From positions 1-5,840 of the forward strand of contig CAZKTF010000229.1 in the NCBI GenBank assembly GCA_964555565.1: a stretch of 5,840 nt of DNA. The letters run 5' to 3'. The notes below the pieces were generated by a model. The model had not been told where the DNA came from. It was given only the letters and a program-made list of their open reading frames with translations, and searched no databases. This DNA comes from CAZKTF01 sp964555565. Lineage in GTDB: Bacteria; Planctomycetota; JAJSAM01; JAKLKS01. The number at the start of each line of letters is the position of its first letter. The stretch's first letter is position 1. This document shows, one piece after another, positions 1-5,831 of the stretch. The translations under genes were made by a program, and so were the position numbers.

Positions 1-30
1 GCAGCACCTGGTGGCCTCGTGACCTGTACC

Positions 31-56
31 GGAACTTTCCGCGTGTGGCACTAGTG
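31..56 (+). promoter_or_regulatory. possible ECF-sigma promoter upstream of the sigma factor gene
   Basis: GGAACTTT at 31-38 matches the -35 box recognised by many ECF sigma factors (RpoE-type GGAAC core). About 10 bp later comes the perfect 8-bp palindrome CACTAGTG (49-56), which overlaps where a -10 element would sit. No canonical TCTGA or CGTC -10 box is visible. The element lies directly ahead of a sigma factor gene, so autoregulation is a natural inference, and the transcript would begin at or very near the start codon. Only the -35-like box is seen directly. Confidence 0.35.
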
Positions 57-59
57 GCC

Positions 60-2261
60 ATGAACCCTCCCGCGGTGCCGCAGAGGCTCGAGGACCTCCT
101 CGAGACGGACCGGTTCGTCCGCGCGCTGGCGCGGAGCCTCCTCTACGGGGCGGACGGGGCCGAGGACGTGGCGCAGCAGGCCTGGGTCGCGGCGCTCGAG
201 CGCCCGCCCCGCGAGGCGCGATCGCTCCGCTCCTGGCTCGCCACCGTGGCGCGGAACCTCGTGCGGCAGGGACGGCGGGCCGACGCCCGCCGGGAGGCCC
301 GGGAGCTGGCCGTCGCTCGGCCGGAGGGGGTCCCCTCGGCGGAGGCCGTCCTCGAGAGGGAGGCCCTCCGCCGCCGCGTCGTCGCGGAGGTCCTCGCGCT
401 CGAGGAGCCGTACCGAGCGGCCCTCCTCCTCCGGTACTTCGAGGACCTCCCCCCGCGCGAGGTCGCCCGGCGGCTCGGCGTCCCCGTCGAGACGGCCCGC
501 ACGCGGGTCCGCCGGGGGATCGAGCGCCTGCGCGAGCGGCTCGACGCGCGCGAGCGCGGCGGGCGCCGCGCCTGGGCGCTGGGGCTCGTCCCCCTCGTCC
601 ACCCTCCCCGTCCCGCGCCGGCCGGCCCCGCCGCCGCGATCCCCGCCGCCACGGGAGGTGCCATCCTCTTGACCACCGGGACGAAGCTCACCCTCGCCGC
701 GGCCGTCGCCCTCCTCGTCGCGGTGCTCGCCTGGCCGCGCGGGGAGACGCCCGCGCCGCGGGTCCCCGCCCTTCCTCCCCCGCCTGCGACCCCCGCGGCG
801 TCGGTCGCCTCCTCACCCGCGGCGGCGGCGCCCGCGCCGCCGGCGATCCCGGCGACCGCGGAGACGCCTCCTCGAGCCCCCGACCCCGAGGCCCCGGCCA
901 CGCTCGTCGTCCGCGTCCTCGATCCCGAAGGGGTCGCGTGTCCCGGCGCCACCGTCGTCCTCTCCCCCCCGGGCCGGTTCCGGCAGGTGGAGGGGGCAGC
1001 CGACGCCGCGGGGGAAGCGCGGTTCGACGGGCTCGCGGTCGGGCGGTGCCTGTTCGGCGCGCGGCCGCCCGCGGGCCGCGAGGGCCTGGCCGCGGAGACC
1101 CGCCACGCGACCCTCGCTCCCGGGGAGAAGTCCCGGCAGGAACTGCGTTTCGAGGAGGGCAATCCCGTCCGGGGCCGCATCCTCGACGCCGAGACAGGCC
1201 TTGCCGTCGCGGGTGCCCGGGTGCGGTTCTGGTGGCCCGAGTGGGAAGTCCGCACGCTCGCCGACGGGGACTTCGCGTTCCCCCCCGTCCCGAAGCGGGA
1301 GCGGCGGGCCTGGATCGTGTTCGTGGAGGCCGAGGGGTACGCCTGGACGCGGGCGACCGGGAGGAACGACGACCCCGCGCCGATCACCGTGAGGCTCGAG
1401 CGCGGGGCGCGGTCGGTCGTGAAGGTCGTGGACGAGGGGGGCCGGCCGCTCGCGGGCGCGCGGGTCCGAGTGCACGACCTCAACTTCCTCTGGGAGCCGC
1501 GCGCGGAGGGGAGGGCGGACGAGGACGGTCGCTGCGTCTTCGACCACCTCCCCGCCGCACCCGCCTGGGAGGGGGTCGTGATCGCCACGGACGCGCAGGG
1601 CGAGCGGCTGGGGACCCTCCGGACCTTCCCCAACCTGCCCGAGGGGGAACGGCGGGAGATCCCGGTGACGGCGCGGCCGCGGACCGGACGCGCCGAGGTG
1701 CAGGTCCTGCGGGAGGGGGACCGGCCGGCCGGCCGGAGGGTCTTCCTCTGCCTCTACCCCCCGGACTGGGTCCACCGCTGGCTCCTGGATGGCAAGGTGG
1801 CGAGGGACGCGCTCGGCCGATCCAACCTCCCGGGGGAGTTCGTCTTCCAGGCGCGCACCGACGGGCACGGGATCGCCCGCTACGAGGGCCTCCCCCCCGG
1901 CGAGTACCTGGTCGAGGTTCCCGGGGTGGGAGACCGCTCCTGGGCGCTCGAGGTGGGCGACGCGCCCGCCCGCCTCGACCTGCGCCTCGACGAGGCCCTC
2001 CCCGAGGAGCACGTCGTCCGCGGAGTCGTGCGGGGCCGCGCGGGGCCCCTCGCCAACCTCGCGGTCCACCTGGTCGCCGGGAAGTCCGTCCTCGGGTGGG
2101 CCATGACGGGGCCCGACGGGAAGTTCTCAGTCCGCACGCGCGAGTGGCCCCCCGACCGTCTCGTCGTCTGGGTCCCGCAGGGTGGGGGCGGCCCGGTGCG
2201 GCGCGACGAGTTCACCCTCCCCAACGACCTTTCCCAGGAGATCGACCTCCGCGTGGACTGA
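60..2261 (+). CDS. membrane-anchored ECF-like RNA polymerase sigma factor with extracytoplasmic carboxypeptidase-regulatory-like repeats
   Basis: This 733-residue protein joins a sigma factor to a long sensor-like C-terminus. Residues about 17-80 form sigma region 2 (GAEDVAQQAWVAALE, then SLRSWLATVARNLVRQ). Residues about 106-163 form region 4, with the helix-turn-helix PPREVARRLGVPVETARTRV (131-150). The sigma part should bind core RNA polymerase and select promoters. A single hydrophobic helix follows (about 208-225), with arginines on its N-terminal side, so the sigma domain should face the cytoplasm. Next come a Pro/Ala-rich linker (229-280) and about five beta-sandwich repeats resembling carboxypeptidase regulatory or Ig-like domains (about 281-365, 369-445, 451-540, 545-642, 652-732), each with a G-x-P/V-x-x-G-A pattern and a D-G or A-G turn. 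ECF factors usually have about 200 residues, so most of this protein is extension. No anti-sigma gene is visible nearby. ATG at 60 is preferred because it immediately precedes the conserved sigma portion; in-frame GTG codons at 45 and 54 are alternatives. No Shine-Dalgarno is seen. The regulon and signal are unknown. Confidence 0.85.
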   Translation: MNPPAVPQRLEDLLETDRFVRALARSLLYGADGAEDVAQQAWVAALERPPREARSLRSWLATVARNLVRQGRRADARREARELAVARPEGVPSAEAVLEREALRRRVVAEVLALEEPYRAALLLRYFEDLPPREVARRLGVPVETARTRVRRGIERLRERLDARERGGRRAWALGLVPLVHPPRPAPAGPAAAIPAATGGAILLTTGTKLTLAAAVALLVAVLAWPRGETPAPRVPALPPPPATPAASVASSPAAAAPAPPAIPATAETPPRAPDPEAPATLVVRVLDPEGVACPGATVVLSPPGRFRQVEGAADAAGEARFDGLAVGRCLFGARPPAGREGLAAETRHATLAPGEKSRQELRFEEGNPVRGRILDAETGLAVAGARVRFWWPEWEVRTLADGDFAFPPVPKRERRAWIVFVEAEGYAWTRATGRNDDPAPITVRLERGARSVVKVVDEGGRPLAGARVRVHDLNFLWEPRAEGRADEDGRCVFDHLPAAPAWEGVVIATDAQGERLGTLRTFPNLPEGERREIPVTARPRTGRAEVQVLREGDRPAGRRVFLCLYPPDWVHRWLLDGKVARDALGRSNLPGEFVFQARTDGHGIARYEGLPPGEYLVEVPGVGDRSWALEVGDAPARLDLRLDEALPEEHVVRGVVRGRAGPLANLAVHLVAGKSVLGWAMTGPDGKFSVRTREWPPDRLVVWVPQGGGGPVRRDEFTLPNDLSQEIDLRVD

Positions 2262-2283
2262 CCCCGCCGTTCGCACGCGGGCG

Positions 2284-2289
2284 TAGAAT
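2284..2289 (+). promoter_or_regulatory. -10-like box TAGAAT, leaderless promoter candidate for the first toroid gene
   Basis: TAGAAT lies in the 35-bp gap after the sigma factor gene and ends 7 nt before the GTG at 2297. It is an AT-rich hexamer in a very GC-rich region. Transcription from it would start at or next to the start codon, and no Shine-Dalgarno is present, so a leaderless mRNA is likely. No good -35 at 16-18 bp is visible; the closest, CTGACC at 2258-2263, leaves a 20-bp spacer. The downstream paralogue has an equivalent box at almost the same distance. Confidence 0.5.
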
Positions 2290-2296
2290 CGCGCTC

Positions 2297-3994
2297 GTGC
2301 GGGTCCGGGGCCTGGCTCTCCTCGCGGTCGCGTCCGCGCTCCTGGCCGGCAGCGCGGGGGCGGAGGATCCCCCGGACGGCCTCAAGCCCGCCGCACCCGC
2401 CACGAGGCGGGACCCCGACTTCCTGAAACGCGTCAACCACGCCATCGAGCAGGGGCTGCAGTGGCTCCGCGGCCAGCAGCGCCCCGACGGCTCCTTCGCC
2501 ATCACCGCCATGGAGCGCTGGCGCGCGGGGCAGGGGGAGAACCTCGGCCCCACCGCGCTCGGCGTCTACACGATGCGGGCCTGCGGCGCGCCCATGGAGG
2601 ACCCCGCCGTGAAGCGCGGGCTCCAGTGGCTCCGCGAGCGCTGGGGCCACGGGCGGAACCCGACGCTGCACGACAACTACGGGGTCTCGCTCACGGTCCT
2701 CGCACTCGAGGCCCACTACGCGGGAGACCGGGGGGCGGACGCCGACCAGGACCGCTACGGCCGCACGGCGCGCGCGGGGGGGCGGATCCCGGACCCGGAC
2801 CTGGAGTGGCTCCGGGAACTCGTACTCTGGCTCACGGCCGCGGAGACGAAGGTCGGGGCCTTCTCCTACGGCTCCCCGGCCCACGGATCGACCCACGACC
2901 ACTCGAACACGCAGTTCTCCCTCCTGGCGCTCAAGGCCGCGCGCCGCTGCGGGGTGCCGGTGGAACCCCAGGTCTTCCGGAAGTCGCTGGACCACCTCCT
3001 CGACGCGCAGGAGAAGGCAGGGCCCGAGGTCCCGCGCCTGGAGGACGCCGGGGTGGACGAGGAGCGCTACGGGACCGCGCGGAGGGTCGTCGGCAAGGAC
3101 CGCGCGCGCGGCTGGGGGTACTTCGACGGGTCCGCCGCCACGGGCTCCATGACCTCGGGCGGGGTCTCCTCCCTCGTCATCTGCCGGAGCGAGCTCCTCG
3201 GCGGGAAGGGGTACCCGGAGTCCCTGGACCGCCGCGCCGAGGCCGGGATCCGCGACGGGCTCGCCTGGCTCGGCCTGCACTTCACGGTCCGCGAGAACCC
3301 GGGTCCGCCGGGGGCCCCGATGATGCGCGAGGCCTGGCACTACTACTACCTCTACGGCCTGGAGCGCGCGGGCGTGCTCGCCGCGGTCGCCCTCATGGGG
3401 ACCCGCGACTGGTACTTCGAGGGGGCCCGCTACCTCGTGGAGGAGCAGCGGGACAGCGGGGCCTGGTTCTCGCCCCTGTCCCTCGACGACCGCCCGGTGC
3501 CCTTCCCCGGCGCCGGCCCCGACGCGGTCACCGGGACCTACCTGGACACCTGCTTCGCCCTCCTCTTCCTCAAGCGGGCGACCTTCCGCGTGGGGCGCGG
3601 GACGGTGACCGAGGAGGTGTCCGACTCCCTCGACTTCTCGGGGGCCGGGAAGCTCGACGACGACGCCTTCCGCGACCTCTTCGGCGCCGTGTTCCGCCGC
3701 CACCTCGCCGCCTCCGAGGACGGCCGCGCCGGGACCTCCATCGACTTCGTCCGCATGGGGCCCCGCGCCATCCCGCTGCTCGTCCTCGCCCTCGAGGACG
3801 CCGAGGAGCCCCGCCGCGCCGCCGCCTCCGACGCTCTGCTGCGCACCACCGGCGAGACCCAGGGCTACCACCCCGCCGCCACCCCCGAGTCCCGCGCCGC
3901 CGCCGTCGCCCGCTGGGAGGTCTGGTGGATGGAGCGCAAGGCCACCCTCGCCGCCGACGCGAAGGCGGGGCGTTTTGGGGACGTCCGCAAGTAA
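2297..3994 (+). CDS. secreted prenyltransferase/squalene-oxidase-repeat (alpha-alpha toroid) protein with C-terminal HEAT-like segment
   Basis: The 565-residue product starts at GTG 2297. This choice gives a clean Sec signal peptide: short basic n-region (MRVRG), hydrophobic core LALLAVASALLAG, and an AGA-like cleavage site near residue 22. No lipobox cysteine is present, so the protein should be periplasmic or extracellular. Residues about 43-430 carry helical toroid repeats of the terpenoid-cyclase/prenyltransferase fold, including IEQGLQWLRGQQRPDGSF (50-67), NYGVSLTVLALEAHY (127-141), SNTQFSLLALKAARR (203-217), GSMTSGGVSSLVICRSELL (283-301), HYYYLYGLERAGVLAAVAL (348-366) and LDTCFALLFLKRATF (416-430). 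These motifs resemble the toroid domain seen in many planctomycete exported proteins. The DxDD acid motif of class II cyclases is absent, so cyclase activity is not supported. Residues about 455-545 form a helical, HEAT-like tail (FVRMGPRAIPLLVLALED; ARWEVWW). Cys96, Cys296 and Cys419 are shared with the paralogue downstream. The final GDVRK and stop are encoded inside a DNA repeat. The molecular role is unknown. Confidence 0.85.
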   Translation: MRVRGLALLAVASALLAGSAGAEDPPDGLKPAAPATRRDPDFLKRVNHAIEQGLQWLRGQQRPDGSFAITAMERWRAGQGENLGPTALGVYTMRACGAPMEDPAVKRGLQWLRERWGHGRNPTLHDNYGVSLTVLALEAHYAGDRGADADQDRYGRTARAGGRIPDPDLEWLRELVLWLTAAETKVGAFSYGSPAHGSTHDHSNTQFSLLALKAARRCGVPVEPQVFRKSLDHLLDAQEKAGPEVPRLEDAGVDEERYGTARRVVGKDRARGWGYFDGSAATGSMTSGGVSSLVICRSELLGGKGYPESLDRRAEAGIRDGLAWLGLHFTVRENPGPPGAPMMREAWHYYYLYGLERAGVLAAVALMGTRDWYFEGARYLVEEQRDSGAWFSPLSLDDRPVPFPGAGPDAVTGTYLDTCFALLFLKRATFRVGRGTVTEEVSDSLDFSGAGKLDDDAFRDLFGAVFRRHLAASEDGRAGTSIDFVRMGPRAIPLLVLALEDAEEPRRAAASDALLRTTGETQGYHPAATPESRAAAVARWEVWWMERKATLAADAKAGRFGDVRK

Positions 3995-4004
3995 GCAATT
4001 AACC
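3596..4004 (+). repeat. upstream copy of a near-identical 409-bp direct repeat (3' ends of the two paralogues)
   Basis: Reading this block against 5342-5750 (offset 1746 bp) gives five mismatches, at 3635, 3640, 3683, 3729 and 3760. The last 244 bp (3761-4004) are identical, including the stop codon and the ten bases after it. Upstream of 3596 the two genes diverge progressively. The pattern fits recent gene conversion or a partial duplication rather than selection on the protein alone, because synonymous sites are also identical. Confidence 0.9.
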
Positions 4005-4066
4005 GCGTCCCCATCTGAATCGCCGGGTCGGGGCGCCGGGTTAATTGCTTACTTGCGGACGTCCCC
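3977..4066. repeat. perfect 28-bp inverted repeat with 34-nt centre (possible REP-like or MITE-like palindromic element)
   Basis: The left arm (3977-4004) begins GGGGACGTCCGC and ends AATTAACC. The right arm (4039-4066) is its exact reverse complement, beginning GGTTAATT and ending ACGTCCCC. The centre (4005-4038) is GC-rich. The left arm covers the last five codons and stop of the upstream gene; the right arm ends 12 bp before the TACAAT box of the next gene. A transcript could fold into a long hairpin, but no T-run follows, so a classical intrinsic terminator is not indicated. The arm recurs at 5723-5750, which indicates a dispersed repeat. Assignment to a REP/RAYT-type family is inference. 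Confidence 0.9.
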
Positions 4067-4078
4067 GCCGTGCGCCCC

Positions 4079-4084
4079 TACAAT
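4079..4084 (+). promoter_or_regulatory. -10-like box TACAAT, leaderless promoter candidate for the second toroid gene
   Basis: TACAAT matches the -10 consensus at five of six positions and ends 6 nt before the GTG at 4091. There is no Shine-Dalgarno. The arrangement mirrors the TAGAAT box of the upstream paralogue. The expected -35 position falls in or beside the right arm of the inverted repeat; TTGCGG at 4053-4058 is a weak candidate with a 20-bp spacer, so the repeat may contribute to this promoter. Confidence 0.5.
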
Positions 4085-4090
4085 GGCCCC

Positions 4091-5740
4091 GTGCCACGGG
4101 GACGCGGACGGCGTTGGTTCGGAGGGGTCCTCGCGGGGACCCTCCTCCTCGGCGCGGGGACCGCCCGGGCCGGGGATCCCCCCTCCGCGCAGGACCCGGA
4201 ACTCGCCAAGCGCGTGGACCGCGCGCTCACGGCCGCGGCCGCCTGGGTCCGCGGGAAGCTCCCCCTCGACGGCGGGAGGAACGAGGTCGGCTACGACCCG
4301 CGCGGGGTGCGCGCCATCGGGCTCTACGCGCTCCGCTCCTGCGGGGTCCCGGCCGACGACCCCACCGTGGTGCGCCTCCTGGAGGCGGTCCGGAGGGACT
4401 GGGACGACCAGGGGGGCACGGGCGGCGGCAGCACGAACTACTCCGCGGCCCTGGCGCTCCTCGCCCTGGAGGCCCACCTCTCGGGCAGAGGAGACGCGGC
4501 GGAGGACGACCGTCCTCCCGCCGACCGCGCGCGGCGCCTCGCGCCCGCCGACCAGGCGCTGGTGCGCCTCCTGGCGGCGAAGATCAAGGGATCGCAGGGC
4601 CCCCTCGGGGGCTTCGGGTACGCCCCCGGGACCGGCACCGGGTGGGGCGACCTCTCGAACACGCAGTTCGCGCTCCTCGGCCTCAAGGCCGCGAGCCGGC
4701 TCGGGGTGCGCGCACCGGACGGTGTCTGGCGCACGGCGCTCGCCTACGCCCTGGCCCTCCAGGAGGACACCGGCCCCGAGGTGGATCGGGTCGCCGAGGT
4801 GGGCGTGAAGGAGAAGGGCTACGGCACGACCACGCGCGCGGTCGCGAAGGACCGGGCCCGCGGCTTCAAGTACCAGCCCCGGGGCGGGGCCAGCGGGTCG
4901 ATGACCGCGGCGGGCGTCGCCTCGGTCGTCATCTGCAGGAGCGAACTCCTGGGGACGGACTCCTACACCCGGGAGACGGACGCCCGCGCCGAGAAGGGGA
5001 TCCGCGACGGGCTCGCCTGGCTGGGGCTCAACTTCGCGGTCCGCGGGAACCCCGGTCCCCCGGGGCCGCCCGGCCCCTCGAACCACTACTACTACCTCTA
5101 CGGGCTCGAGCGGGCCGGGGTGCTGGCCGCCGTCGCCTTCGTCGGCCGCCACGACTGGTACGGGGAGGGGGCGCGGTACCTCCTCGACGCCCAGGACGAG
5201 GACGGCTCCTGGGACCCCTGGTCCGATTTCCGCCCGGTGCCGCCCCGCGGGCGCCGCCCGGCGGGGGTCGCGCCCCGGGGGAGCTTCCTCGACACCTGCT
5301 ACGCGATCCTGTTCCTGAAGAGGGCGACCTTCCGGGTGGCCCGCGGGACGGTGACCGAGGAGGTGTCCGACTCCCTCGACCTCTCCGGGGCCGGGAAGCT
5401 CGACGACGACGCCTTCCGCGACCTCTTCTGCGCCGTGTTCCGCCGCCACCTCGCCGCCTCCGAGGACGGCCGCGTCGGGACCTCCATCGACTTCGTCCGC
5501 ATGGGCCCCCGCGCCATCCCGCTGCTCGTCCTCGCCCTCGAGGACGCCGAGGAGCCCCGCCGCGCCGCCGCCTCCGACGCTCTGCTGCGCACCACCGGCG
5601 AGACCCAGGGCTACCACCCCGCCGCCACCCCCGAGTCCCGCGCCGCCGCCGTCGCCCGCTGGGAGGTCTGGTGGATGGAGCGCAAGGCCACCCTCGCCGC
5701 CGACGCGAAGGCGGGGCGTTTTGGGGACGTCCGCAAGTAA
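4091..5740 (+). CDS. secreted prenyltransferase/squalene-oxidase-repeat (alpha-alpha toroid) protein, paralogue of the preceding gene
   Basis: The 549-residue product starts at GTG 4091. An in-frame GTG at 4070 is possible, but it would place the TACAAT box inside the gene and lengthen the n-region. The signal peptide has a basic n-region (MPRGRGRR), a core WFGGVLAGTLLLGAG and an ARA cleavage site near residue 27. The RRWFGG stretch is only loosely Tat-like. The toroid portion (about 36-415) shares with its neighbour SNTQFALLGLKAASR (189-203), GSMTAAGVASVVICRSELL (269-287), HYYYLYGLERAGVLAAVAF (332-350) and LDTCYAILFLKRATF (400-414), and it has a Q-D-E-D-G-S-W repeat signature (368-374). The first 100 residues and the loops have diverged clearly; the paralogue's QW-like N-terminal repeat is poorly kept here. 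A short collagen-like GPPGPPGP lies at 322-329. The HEAT-like tail (about 440-530) is almost identical to the neighbour's. The class II cyclase DxDD motif is missing. The likely role is a structural or binding exported protein; its substrate is unknown. The stop codon and last residues lie inside the repeat at 5723-5750. Confidence 0.85.
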   Translation: MPRGRGRRWFGGVLAGTLLLGAGTARAGDPPSAQDPELAKRVDRALTAAAAWVRGKLPLDGGRNEVGYDPRGVRAIGLYALRSCGVPADDPTVVRLLEAVRRDWDDQGGTGGGSTNYSAALALLALEAHLSGRGDAAEDDRPPADRARRLAPADQALVRLLAAKIKGSQGPLGGFGYAPGTGTGWGDLSNTQFALLGLKAASRLGVRAPDGVWRTALAYALALQEDTGPEVDRVAEVGVKEKGYGTTTRAVAKDRARGFKYQPRGGASGSMTAAGVASVVICRSELLGTDSYTRETDARAEKGIRDGLAWLGLNFAVRGNPGPPGPPGPSNHYYYLYGLERAGVLAAVAFVGRHDWYGEGARYLLDAQDEDGSWDPWSDFRPVPPRGRRPAGVAPRGSFLDTCYAILFLKRATFRVARGTVTEEVSDSLDLSGAGKLDDDAFRDLFCAVFRRHLAASEDGRVGTSIDFVRMGPRAIPLLVLALEDAEEPRRAAASDALLRTTGETQGYHPAATPESRAAAVARWEVWWMERKATLAADAKAGRFGDVRK

Positions 5741-5750
5741 GCAATTAACC
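5342..5750 (+). repeat. downstream copy of the near-identical 409-bp direct repeat
   Basis: This block matches 3596-4004 at 404 of 409 positions by direct reading, and 5507-5750 is identical to 3761-4004. Three of the five differences change an amino acid (Phe/Leu, Gly/Cys, Ala/Val) and two are silent. Identity stops abruptly ten bases after the stop codon, at the inner edge of the inverted-repeat arm, so the repeat marks the right boundary of the shared block. Confidence 0.9.
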
Positions 5751-5786
5751 CATCCGCATCTCCGGGCCCGGAGGCCGGGTTAATTG
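5723..5786. repeat. second copy of the palindromic element with a divergent right half and nested palindrome
   Basis: The left arm (5723-5750) is identical to 3977-4004. The centre differs completely and contains the perfect 14-bp palindrome CTCCGGGCCCGGAG (5760-5773). Only the inner part of the stem is kept: CAATTAACCC (5742-5751) pairs with GGGTTAATTG (5777-5786). After that the sequence reads GGACTGTAGC instead of the expected arm. RNA from here could form a two-level hairpin just after the stop codon. No T-run follows, so a terminator role is uncertain. Confidence 0.75.
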
Positions 5787-5791
5787 GGACT

Positions 5792-5831
5792 GTAGCAAGG
5801 CCGTCGGGAGCGTAGCGAGGCCGCCGGCGAC
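5792..5831 (+). repeat. degenerate 20-bp tandem repeat, two units
   Basis: GTAGCAAGGCCGTCGGGAGC (5792-5811) is followed directly by GTAGCGAGGCCGCCGGCGAC (5812-5831), matching at 15 of 20 positions. No gene is visible in 5741-5840. The window ends here, so more units could follow. Confidence 0.4.

Noticed and set aside
938..2296. Open frame extending the first toroid gene far upstream inside the sigma factor gene
   Set aside because: Its translation there is Arg/Gly/Pro-rich out-of-frame sequence typical of high-GC DNA. The signal peptide and TAGAAT box place the real start at 2297.
3644..3670. LDDDAF in the C-terminal tail as a class II cyclase DxDD motif
   Set aside because: The spacing does not form D-x-D-D and it lies in the HEAT-like tail, outside the toroid domain.
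1880..3871. Long minus-strand open frames across the genes
   Set aside because: They come from scarce stop codons in GC-rich DNA and show no recognisable domains; they lie antisense to well-supported genes.
3977..4066. Intrinsic terminator after the first toroid gene
   Set aside because: The stem is long and includes the stop codon, the loop is 34 nt, and no T-run follows on either strand. A repeat element explains it better.
4045..5748. Long plus-strand open frame overlapping the second toroid gene, beginning in the inverted repeat
   Set aside because: It is low-complexity, Arg/Pro/Gly-rich shadow sequence. The overlapping frame has a signal peptide and conserved domain motifs.
3596..5750. 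CRISPR array or transposon ends
   Set aside because: There are only two direct copies, 1.7 kb apart, containing coding sequence, with no short regularly spaced repeats and no transposase gene.
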